Positions 1-5,010 of a DNA stretch of 5,010 bases are shown here, one piece after another. Numbering within the stretch: the first letter of the stretch is position 1; every line of letters starts with the position of its first letter. Where the stretch lies: positions 1 to 5,010 of the forward strand of contig JAUIHJ010000630.1 of assembly GCA_030432015.1 (NCBI GenBank), given 5' to 3'. Made by a program: the position numbers and the translations under genes. Source of the stretch: a bacterium. GTDB taxonomy: Bacteria > Planctomycetota > Planctomycetia > Pirellulales > Pirellulaceae. The notes under the pieces are model-generated. The model saw only the letters and a program-made list of their open reading frames with translations. It had not been told where the DNA came from and made no database searches.

Positions 1-1
1 T

Positions 2-589
2 CAGCATGAATATCACCAGCAGCAACGGATTCGCCAGCAGATCACGGCTTTCCTCATTAAGGACGCCAAGTGGGAATTGCCACCCGGTTTGCTGAAACGC
101 CAGGGCCGCCGCGAACTTGAGCGGGCCGTGCTCGAACTGCGATCGGCCGGTTTCCCGGACGATGTGATTCAGGGGTACCAGAATCAATTGCGCCAGAATA
201 GCCAGGATTCAACCGCACGCGCCTTGAAGGAACACTTTATCCTCGAACGGATCGCCGAAGATCACGAATTCGAGGTTGAACCCGCCGATTACGACGTCGA
301 AATCCTTCGGATTGCACAGCAAAGTCAGGAATCGCCACGTCGTGTCAGGGCGCGCCTGGAGAAGCGTGGGCAAATGGACGCCTTGCGGAATCAAATCATC
401 GAACGAAAAGTCATCGATCTGATTACTGCCGAGGCGAAATTCAACGACGTACCCTTCGAGCCCGAGCCGGACGAGACGGTGGCAATTGACCATGCCATCG
501 GCGGACACAGTGAAGAAACGGACATTCCTGAAGCGAAGTACGGTGCCGATGCAACCGAAGAATTGCCCGGCCAAACACCAAAGAAATAA
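2..589 (+). CDS. tig: Trigger factor, C-terminal part (5' end outside window)
   Basis: The frame is open from base 2 to a TAA at 587-589 and gives 195 residues with no stop, so the gene starts upstream of the window; the in-frame TTG at 77 is internal. The sequence resembles the C-terminal substrate-binding domain of trigger factor: a Gln/Arg-rich helix, the motif WELPPGLLKRQ near residues 24-34, then long charged helices ending in a segment like RGQMDALRNQIIERKVIDLI, which matches the conserved end of the domain. The last 40 or so residues are acidic and low in complexity, as in many trigger factors. Trigger factor is a ribosome-bound chaperone in the cytoplasm that shields nascent chains; the ribosome-binding and prolyl isomerase domains are not visible here. 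It lies upstream of two clpP genes on the same strand, the classic tig-clpP neighbourhood, which supports the call. Family assignment is by motif recognition. Confidence 0.9.
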   Translation, partial: QHEYHQQQRIRQQITAFLIKDAKWELPPGLLKRQGRRELERAVLELRSAGFPDDVIQGYQNQLRQNSQDSTARALKEHFILERIAEDHEFEVEPADYDVEILRIAQQSQESPRRVRARLEKRGQMDALRNQIIERKVIDLITAEAKFNDVPFEPEPDETVAIDHAIGGHSEETDIPEAKYGADATEELPGQTPKK

Positions 590-591
590 CC

Positions 592-610
592 GGTTGCTCG
601 CGAAGCAATC
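592..610 (+). other. Small hairpin just after tig stop
   Basis: Bases 592-598 (GGTTGCT) pair with 604-610 (AGCAATC, one G-T wobble) around a 5-base CGCGA loop. It starts 3 bases after the tig stop codon. No T-run follows, so it is not a standard intrinsic terminator. It could be an mRNA-processing or 3'-end-protecting structure, or chance in GC-rich DNA. Confidence 0.3.
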
Positions 611-627
611 CGCCAGGCAGTCGGCGG
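610..627 (+). other. Second small hairpin in tig-clpP1 gap
   Basis: CCGCC at 610-614 pairs perfectly with GGCGG at 623-627 around an 8-base loop, directly abutting the previous hairpin and sharing base 610. There is no T-tract. Together the two stems could partly separate tig from clpP1 expression, but this is only a structural observation. Confidence 0.25.
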
Positions 628-708
628 CTGACCATGACCGCCTCTCAAGAACACAATCGCATCTGGCACGCCTGCACGGAAGCGGCCGCGATCTCCCCAT
701 CGGTCTCT

Positions 709-724
709 CGTCATACACGTCATA
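709..724 (+). repeat. Tandem heptamer CGTCATA upstream of clpP1
   Basis: CGTCATA occurs at 709-715 and again at 718-724, separated by CA, a 9-base period. It lies 61-76 bases before the clpP1 ATG, where a promoter or operator would be expected. No good -35/-10 pair is visible around it, so its role is unknown and chance is possible. Confidence 0.3.
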
Positions 725-742
725 GGATCGACGCCGGGTGAC

Positions 743-766
743 GCGGTAAGAACCGCGGTTAAGAAC
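743..766 (+). repeat. Direct repeat and palindrome in clpP1 leader
   Basis: GCGGTAAGAAC (743-753) and GCGGTTAAGAAC (755-766) form an imperfect 12-base-period direct repeat that ends 4 bases before the Shine-Dalgarno. The same stretch contains a perfect 10-base palindrome, AACCGCGGTT at 751-760, and an alternative short hairpin, GCGGT (743-747) with ACCGC (752-756) and a 4-base loop. It may be a regulator site or leader structure controlling clpP1; no known operator consensus was recognised. Confidence 0.35.
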
Positions 767-769
767 AAC

Positions 770-774
770 GAGGA
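770..774 (+). promoter_or_regulatory. Shine-Dalgarno of clpP1
   Basis: GAGGA lies 10 bases before the ATG at 785. This decides the start: the in-frame TTG at 779 would leave only 4 bases of spacing and is not a plausible initiation codon. Confidence 0.65.
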
Positions 775-784
775 TAAGTTGCAT

Positions 785-1405
785 ATGAGCCAGTTTCCGA
801 ATCCGATTTTCGATTCACAGTCCTATCAGAGCTACCAGCGCCAGCGGCAAATGACGCTGGGGGACCTGTTGCTCGAGAATAGAATTGTCTTTCTGCAGGG
901 CGAGATCCATACGGGGAACGCCAACGAAGTGGTCATGAAGCTGCTGTTTCTGCAGAGCGAAAATCGACGCAAGGATATCCACTTCTACATCAATTCGCCG
1001 GGCGGTGATGTGGTGGCGACGTTGGCGATCTACGACACGATGCAGATTCTGACATCGCCGGTTGCGACGTATTGCGTTGGCCAGGCGGCCAGTGGCGGCG
1101 CAATTCTTTTGGCCGGTGGCGCCGCTGGGAAGCGGTTTGCCCTGCCAAATTCGCGCGTCATGCTGCACCAGCCTTGGGGCGGTGTCAGTGGACAAGTCAG
1201 CGACATTGAAATCCAGGCCGACGAGATTCTACGCACGCGGCAAACGCTGAACGAAATCCTCGTCACACACACGGGAAAAGATCTGGCAACGATTGCCAAG
1301 GACACCGATCGCGACTTTTTCCTAAGCGCTGAAGAAGCCAAGGCGTATGGCTTGGTTGACAGCGTGCTTGAAAAACCACCCACGACTGAAGAGCAAGACG
1401 ACTGA
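785..1405 (+). CDS. clpP1: ATP-dependent Clp protease proteolytic subunit, divergent paralog (ClpP1)
   Basis: A 206-residue member of the ClpP serine peptidase family (MEROPS S14), close to the usual length of about 195-210. Visible motifs are FYINSPGG (67-74), the nucleophile motif GQAASGG with Ser103, RVMLHQPWGG with His128, and DTDRDFFLSAEEA with Asp177, so the catalytic triad is complete. Family members form two stacked heptamers in the cytoplasm and cut unfolded chains fed by an AAA+ unfoldase. Odd features: the residue after the catalytic Ser is Gly where most ClpPs have Met, and the first 30 residues (Gln/Ser/Tyr-rich, then MTLGDLLLENR) replace the canonical IPxVIE and YDIYSRLLKDR segments. 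Those segments shape the axial pore and the contact with ClpX/ClpA, so docking may differ. It lies 58 bases upstream of clpP2, probably in one transcript and possibly one mixed complex (inference). The ATG at 785 is chosen for its Shine-Dalgarno. Confidence 0.93.
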   Translation: MSQFPNPIFDSQSYQSYQRQRQMTLGDLLLENRIVFLQGEIHTGNANEVVMKLLFLQSENRRKDIHFYINSPGGDVVATLAIYDTMQILTSPVATYCVGQAASGGAILLAGGAAGKRFALPNSRVMLHQPWGGVSGQVSDIEIQADEILRTRQTLNEILVTHTGKDLATIAKDTDRDFFLSAEEAKAYGLVDSVLEKPPTTEEQDD

Positions 1406-1444
1406 TCGGATTTCTCACCAGTTGTTGCCACCGCAATCGGATTT
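1405..1444 (+). repeat. Spaced direct repeat ATCGGATTT between clpP genes
   Basis: ATCGGATTT is found at 1405-1413 and 1436-1444, 31 bases apart. The first copy overlaps the last base of the clpP1 stop codon and the second lies just before the clpP2 Shine-Dalgarno. It is a short exact repeat that may be chance; no function is assigned. Confidence 0.25.
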
Positions 1445-1447
1445 AAC

Positions 1448-1451
1448 GGAG
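1448..1451 (+). promoter_or_regulatory. Probable Shine-Dalgarno of clpP2
   Basis: GGAG ends 12 bases before the ATG at 1464, a slightly long spacing. It supports initiation at that ATG and not at in-frame alternative starts such as 1347, which fall inside clpP1. Confidence 0.5.
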
Positions 1452-1463
1452 TCACCAAACGCG

Positions 1464-2057
1464 ATGCCACTCATACCGTATGTTGTCGAAAAAAGCGGAC
1501 GCGAAGAGCGGGTCTACGATATTTATAGTCGGTTGCTGAAAGATCGGATTATCTTTCTGGGATCCGGAATCGACGATGAAGTCGCCAATGCGATCGTGGC
1601 CCAACTGCTGTTTCTGCAGTCCGATGACCCCAAGGCCGATGTCCACCTGTATGTGAATTCGCCCGGCGGCAGCGTGAGTGCCGGACTGGCGATTTACGAC
1701 ACCATGCAGTTCATCACCTGCGATGTAGCCACCTATTGCATCGGGCAGGCAGCTTCGATGGGTGCCGTACTGCTGACCGCCGGGACCGCTGGGAAGCGTT
1801 TCGCTCTACCCAACGCCCGCATCATGATTCATCAGCCTCTGGCTGGCATGCAGGGAACCGCGGCGGAGATCGAAATCCATGCCCGCGAGTTCCGCCGCAT
1901 CAAGGCCAGAATGAACGAGATTTTGCTCAAGCACACCGGCCAGTCGTTGGACAAGATCGAACAGGATACCGACCGCGACTGCTTTATGACCGCGGACGAG
2001 GCATGCGAGTACAAGCTGATTGACAAAGTCATTGCGGAAATGGACAAAATCAAGTAG
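1464..2057 (+). CDS. clpP2: ATP-dependent Clp protease proteolytic subunit, canonical paralog (ClpP2)
   Basis: A 197-residue canonical ClpP. In order it shows MPLIPYVVEK (the axial-loop segment), YDIYSRLLKDRIIFL (18-32), LYVNSPGGSVSAG (62-74), GQAASMGA with nucleophile Ser98, IMIHQPLAG with His123, and DTDRDCFMTADEA with Asp172. The triad and the Met after the Ser are as in the E. coli enzyme. The protein begins almost at the mature N-terminus of E. coli ClpP, so it appears to lack the removable propeptide. The heptameric peptidase works in the cytoplasm with ClpX or ClpA/ClpC. It keeps the N-terminal and surface segments usually needed to bind the unfoldase, so it may be the ring face that docks the ATPase if it assembles with ClpP1 (inference from other two-ClpP bacteria). 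The ATG at 1464 follows the clpP1 stop by 58 bases. No clpX follows in the window. Confidence 0.95.
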   Translation: MPLIPYVVEKSGREERVYDIYSRLLKDRIIFLGSGIDDEVANAIVAQLLFLQSDDPKADVHLYVNSPGGSVSAGLAIYDTMQFITCDVATYCIGQAASMGAVLLTAGTAGKRFALPNARIMIHQPLAGMQGTAAEIEIHAREFRRIKARMNEILLKHTGQSLDKIEQDTDRDCFMTADEACEYKLIDKVIAEMDKIK

Positions 2058-2083
2058 TTGCTGAGATACTCGAAGGACCCGCC

Positions 2084-2127
2084 GACCAGGATGGTCGCAG
2101 GTCAACCTGCCTCTCGCAGGCAGCGAG
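2084..2127 (+). terminator. Hairpin cluster after clpP2, possible terminator or attenuator
   Basis: Several stems lie in the 106-base gap after clpP2. GACCA (2084-2088) pairs with TGGTC (2092-2096); GCAGG (2097-2101) pairs with CCTGC (2106-2110); CTGCCT (2107-2112) pairs with AGGCAG (2118-2123) around loop CTCGC; that loop can in turn pair with GCGAG (2123-2127). Some of these exclude one another. No T-tract follows (an A-rich stretch AAGAAAAA lies at 2131), so this is not a textbook intrinsic terminator. It could end the clp transcript or dampen read-through into the lipoprotein gene. Confidence 0.35.
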
Positions 2128-2151
2128 TTCAAGAAAAACCACACCGTAGCT

Positions 2152-2155
2152 GAGG
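2152..2155 (+). promoter_or_regulatory. Shine-Dalgarno of lipoprotein gene
   Basis: GAGG sits 8 bases before the ATG at 2164, good spacing. It supports that start over the out-of-frame ATG at 2159. Confidence 0.65.
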
Positions 2156-2163
2156 CCGATGCG

Positions 2164-3336
2164 ATGGATCGCCGGTTCGCCTATCTCTCGTTGGTGGTAT
2201 TGATTGCCGCAGGGTGCAGGCAAAGTCCTTACGTCAGTTCCCATTTGGAAATCCTGGGAGCCGAACGGCGCGCGCTAGAAGATCGAGTCCTGGACTTGGA
2301 ATTCGAACTCGAACGTGCAGAGCAGAAACTGCAAGCCCGCGGAAGCGACCGCGACTCCGGTTCGGAAGCAAGGAGTTCGCAATCTCGCAATTCTGGCTTG
2401 GGCGCGTCTGACGATGAGCCGGACATGACGTCGCCCTCGATCGTGATTCCGGGGCTGGAAGACGGTCTCCCCTCGACGCTAGAGCCGCCACGGGTCAATG
2501 AGGGCCGGCCCACCGACACCGAACTGCCAGTTCCAGGGGGAGATTCAGCGCGGCGGTCCCCTCGCTACCAGACTCCAACGCGGCAAGTGGCCGCACGCTC
2601 GCGGGGCCCGGGAGACCCGCGAATTACTCATATCGAATTGAATTCAACACTCACCGGCGGCACCGACTTTGACAGAAAGTCGGGAGACGACGGCTTGGTT
2701 ATTGTCCTGGAGCCGCGCAACGCCGACAACGAGTTTGTTCCGTTGGCGGGACCGATCACCGCAGTATTGCTCGATTACGCCAAACGCGATCAAGGCACGG
2801 GGGCCCTGGTGGCGCGATGGGAAATCGATGCCAAGAACGTTCACAAGGCGATCGTTAACGACGACAATGCACGGGGGATTCAGTTGCGCCTACCATGGCC
2901 GGGCGAGGCCCCCGAGCACAGCAAGTTAAGGTTGGACGTTCGCTACACGACCGCTGACGGTCGGCGGCTCGATACCCGGGCCGACGTCCATATCACCTTG
3001 CCGGGACAGTTTTCGGCGCGGTGGACGCCCCGCGCGCCACGAGGGCCGAACAACCAGGGTGGACCGGCCAGCGGCGGCCAATCGCCGGTGAATATCGCGC
3101 AACAGCCGGGCGATAACGAGAGCGCCCAGCGAAGCCGTTCGTCCGGCGTGATTCAGTCGGCGTTCACGACGGTTTCCCCGGTTCCGGCGTCGAAAGCGAC
3201 GGAAGCAGGCCCGTCTGTAATCAAGAAAACTCAAGCCGCAATGCCTGAGGCAAGCGAATCCGAGCCCGGTCCACAGGCAAAGGAACGCAAGACCACAATG
3301 GCCCCGCCTCGGCCGACCTGGCAGCCTGTGCGTTGA
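2164..3336 (+). CDS. Predicted lipoprotein with coiled coil and disordered linkers, function unknown
   Basis: This 390-residue protein belongs to no family I recognise. Residues 1-18 look like a lipoprotein signal peptide: basic MDRR, hydrophobic FAYLSLVVLIA, then AAGC with Cys18 as the likely lipidated residue, so a membrane-anchored envelope protein is inferred. Residues about 25-60 are rich in Leu, Glu and Arg with heptad-like spacing (ILGAERRALEDRVLDLEFEL), a probable coiled coil. Residues about 61-150 are Ser, Pro, Arg and Asp-rich and probably disordered. Residues about 152-288 look folded and beta-rich (ITHIELNSTLTGG, GLVIVLEPRN, ITAVLLDYAKRD, LRLDVRYTTADGRRL), perhaps a beta-sandwich. 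The tail from about 290 is again Pro/Gln/Ser-rich. The Shine-Dalgarno supports the ATG. It follows clpP2 by 106 bases on the same strand but has no evident link to proteolysis. Confidence refers to it being a real gene; the function is open. Confidence 0.8.
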   Translation: MDRRFAYLSLVVLIAAGCRQSPYVSSHLEILGAERRALEDRVLDLEFELERAEQKLQARGSDRDSGSEARSSQSRNSGLGASDDEPDMTSPSIVIPGLEDGLPSTLEPPRVNEGRPTDTELPVPGGDSARRSPRYQTPTRQVAARSRGPGDPRITHIELNSTLTGGTDFDRKSGDDGLVIVLEPRNADNEFVPLAGPITAVLLDYAKRDQGTGALVARWEIDAKNVHKAIVNDDNARGIQLRLPWPGEAPEHSKLRLDVRYTTADGRRLDTRADVHITLPGQFSARWTPRAPRGPNNQGGPASGGQSPVNIAQQPGDNESAQRSRSSGVIQSAFTTVSPVPASKATEAGPSVIKKTQAAMPEASESEPGPQAKERKTTMAPPRPTWQPVR

Positions 3337-3375
3337 TTCCGTTTTGCTTAGAACTCGGCGGCCAGCCGATACACC

Positions 3376-3416
3376 CGAGCGATCGTGGCGCACTGTCTTC
3401 GAGCGCCACCAGCTCG
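3376..3416. terminator. Hairpin between convergent genes, candidate bidirectional terminator
   Basis: GTGGCGC (3385-3391) pairs perfectly with GCGCCAC (3403-3409) around an 11-base loop. The stem extends through a small internal loop by CGAGC (3376-3380) with GCTCG (3412-3416). It lies in the 90-base gap between the converging lipoprotein and cytochrome genes, where a shared terminator is expected. No T-tract follows on either strand, so termination may depend on Rho or on the stem alone. Confidence 0.45.
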
Positions 3417-3426
3417 CCATAGGTCG

Positions 3427-5010
3427 CTACAGACTGCGCAAGAACGCCAGCAAATCGTCGAGCTCTGCGTCGTCAAGTTCTCGTTCTAATTGATGACCGA
3501 AGGTGCGAAAGACATCCACCAATTCCTTGGCGCGACTGTCGTGAAAGTAAGGGCCGCGTTGCCCGACGCCCAACAGCGACGGTGGATTGAAGTGGTCGTT
3601 CCCCAAGGCGTCTGACAGGTTCACCTGGTAGGTCCGGGGCGTGGTGTAGACGGGCGGCGCGTGGCAGGCGTTGCATTTCAGCGTGGTGAACTTTTCTTTG
3701 CCGCGGGCGATTGCGGCCGCGTCTTGCTGGCCGCGTGCTTCGTCAATTGAGGGTGGTGGCTGTAGCGTTTCCAAAAACGCCGCGATGGCCGTGACGTGGC
3801 TGTCCCTCGGTTCCTGATCCGACTGCATGGTCTGCGAAATTGAATTTCGGATTTGCGAATCCAAGTCCTTGGCGCTCCCGTTCCACGCAAACGGGGCCGT
3901 ATCGGAGCGCCCCAACAGGGACATCACGCGCTTGGGCGCGCCGAATGAAGCGTCGCTGAAGTTATCGTTGAGTAGCCCGTTGGTGTGTCCGTCCGTATGG
4001 CAGCTATTGCAGCTCATCCAACTGTCGTGGGAAAGCGATGCATCAAAGAAGAGCTGTTCACCGCGCTCCGCCAGTGAAAGTTCATAGGCCGGCCCCAGGG
4101 CAATCTCCGCGAGTGATTCGCGATTCTCCAGGTCGACGACCGTGACCGAATCGCTAAATGTGTTGGCCACGAAGGCCATCGTTCCCTGATTGGCGACCGC
4201 AATCCCGCTCGGCCGTCGCCCCACACCAATCCGCTGGAGACTGAAGTCATCTTCGCTTCCCATCGCGATTTCCCCAACGCCACCCAACGACACAACGACG
4301 GTGCCATTGGATCCGACGGCCAACCCGGCGGGATCTCCAGTGGCACTTCCGGCGTGACCGAGCGGGTGCATGTGAGCGCCGATGTAGAGGTCCTCGCTGG
4401 CCGTCAGCACCGAATCCAGCTTGAGCCACCGGAGATCATTTGACATCAACAACCCCCAGTGAACATCGTTGCGGACGGTATGTGCAAGCTCATTCAACAT
4501 CTGATGGGCCACGATCAGCATCTCGCCATTGGAACTGAGTCCCAAGCCCCGGATGTTATGACCGGGGAACTCCCGGACATGGAGGAGTTTACGCTGTACG
4601 GGGTCGATCACCGCCAAGCGGCCCGAAAACGAATCGGCCACGATCAGCCGCTGATCTTGCTTTACATACAACTGACATCTGGGCGCGAATGGCATGTCCA
4701 ACACATCAACCACGCGGGCCACGCCCTGAGTGTCGAATTCCAGAAATGCCAGGCGGCGCGACCAGAGCGATGCGACGGTGCCGCTGCGGCCATCCTGGGA
4801 AAGCGACACACTTACGGGATAGGAGGGGACCTGCAAACGCTGGCGGACTTCCATGTCTGCACCGCTGCCACCGATCATCACAAGTTCGTGGCGCAATTCG
4901 TCGGTCGCCAGCAACGTACCGCGCGGCGAGGCAACGAGATCGGAAAGTCGTTCCCCTATTTCCACTTCGCCAGCAACTTTCCGCAGGGCGAGATTCACGG
5001 CGGACAGGGT
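3427..5010 (-). CDS. Beta-propeller / di-heme cytochrome c peroxidase-like fusion (5' end outside window)
   Basis: The minus-strand frame runs from the window edge to a TAG at 3427-3429. A GTG at 4996-4998 could start a 523-residue protein, but the frame stays open upstream and there is no signal peptide, so the true start is probably outside the window. Numbering below is from that GTG. Residues about 15-302 form propeller blades; the clearest is a YVTN-type repeat at 259-302 (GRRPSGIAVANQGTMAFVAN, then SVTVVDL). Residues 303-523 are a di-heme cytochrome domain with CNSCH (330-334) and CNACH (442-446). Also present are GEQLFFDASLS (313-323), a typical cytochrome c peroxidase lead-in, and PPSLLGVGQRGPYFHDSRA (472-490), typical of the second heme domain. 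Covalent heme implies a periplasmic or exported protein. It may be a peroxidase or an electron-transfer protein. At about 220 residues the cytochrome part is shorter than classical enzymes of about 320, and the distal ligands could not be assigned. Confidence 0.88.
   Translation of the reverse strand, partial: TLSAVNLALRKVAGEVEIGERLSDLVASPRGTLLATDELRHELVMIGGSGADMEVRQRLQVPSYPVSVSLSQDGRSGTVASLWSRRLAFLEFDTQGVARVVDVLDMPFAPRCQLYVKQDQRLIVADSFSGRLAVIDPVQRKLLHVREFPGHNIRGLGLSSNGEMLIVAHQMLNELAHTVRNDVHWGLLMSNDLRWLKLDSVLTASEDLYIGAHMHPLGHAGSATGDPAGLAVGSNGTVVVSLGGVGEIAMGSEDDFSLQRIGVGRRPSGIAVANQGTMAFVANTFSDSVTVVDLENRESLAEIALGPAYELSLAERGEQLFFDASLSHDSWMSCNSCHTDGHTNGLLNDNFSDASFGAPKRVMSLLGRSDTAPFAWNGSAKDLDSQIRNSISQTMQSDQEPRDSHVTAIAAFLETLQPPPSIDEARGQQDAAAIARGKEKFTTLKCNACHAPPVYTTPRTYQVNLSDALGNDHFNPPSLLGVGQRGPYFHDSRAKELVDVFRTFGHQLERELDDAELDDLLAFLRSL

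Noticed and set aside
486..725. Plus-strand 79-codon frame overlapping the tig end and running into the clpP1 leader
   Set aside because: It overlaps the tig 3' end out of frame, has no convincing Shine-Dalgarno, and its basic Gln/Arg-rich product has no motif.
723..728. TAGGAT as a -10 promoter element for clpP1
   Set aside because: Only 4 of 6 bases match TATAAT, and no TTGACA-like element lies about 17 bases upstream, so it is not called as a promoter.
209..784. Minus-strand open frame of 191 codons over tig and the clpP1 leader
   Set aside because: It is antisense to a confidently recognised trigger factor, has a Cys/Arg-rich composition with no motif, and is a by-product of GC-rich codon use.
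1347..1463. N-terminal extension of ClpP2 from an upstream alternative start
   Set aside because: It overlaps clpP1 coding sequence, has no family similarity, and the ATG at 1464 gives the canonical MPLIPYVVE N-terminus.
1030..1470. Minus-strand open frame of 146 codons over clpP1
   Set aside because: It is antisense to a conserved enzyme, has no recognisable motif, and its Ser/Arg-rich composition mirrors the sense codons.
2107..2127. H-type pseudoknot downstream of clpP2
   Set aside because: The two possible stems would have no loop bases to cross the grooves, so they can only be alternatives.
2926..3420. Minus-strand open frame of 164 codons starting 6 bases after the cytochrome stop codon
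   Set aside because: The close spacing looks operon-like, but the product is extremely Arg-rich with no motif, lies wholly antisense to the lipoprotein tail, and its start overlaps the putative terminator hairpin. The plus-strand gene has a lipobox and a good Shine-Dalgarno.

Overview
The window looks like chromosomal DNA from a planctomycete (Pirellulales-like) bacterium. Three things suggest this. The codon usage is moderately GC-rich. A tig gene is followed directly by two different clpP genes, an order I recall from Rhodopirellula-type genomes. At the end there is a beta-propeller protein fused to a di-heme cytochrome c, an architecture common in that phylum. This placement is inference from gene content and not a database result.

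Layout. Positions 2-589 (+) hold the C-terminal part of trigger factor, whose N-terminus lies outside the window. A 195-base gap with two small hairpins and short direct repeats follows. Then come clpP1 (785-1405, +) and clpP2 (1464-2057, +), 58 bases apart. Both keep the full Ser-His-Asp triad. ClpP2 is canonical; ClpP1 has a divergent N-terminus and a Gly after the catalytic Ser. After a 106-base gap rich in alternative hairpins comes a 390-residue predicted lipoprotein (2164-3336, +) with a coiled coil, a disordered middle, one folded-looking domain and a disordered tail; I do not recognise its family. Transcription then converges: a hairpin in the 90-base gap (3337-3426) separates it from a minus-strand gene (3427-5010, N-terminus outside the window) that encodes a YVTN-type beta-propeller joined to a shortened di-heme cytochrome c peroxidase-like domain.

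How the genes fit together. Trigger factor and the two ClpPs form a protein quality-control cluster: ribosome-associated folding, then a peptidase that probably assembles as a mixed ClpP1/ClpP2 particle and needs an AAA+ partner (ClpX, ClpA or ClpC). No such partner is encoded here, although clpX often follows clpP. The lipoprotein and the cytochrome are envelope or periplasmic proteins with no evident link to proteolysis. I saw no mobile elements, tRNA or rRNA genes, CRISPR arrays or phage genes. The window is mostly ordinary; the points most worth a second look are the asymmetric ClpP pair, the unrecognised lipoprotein and the propeller-cytochrome fusion.
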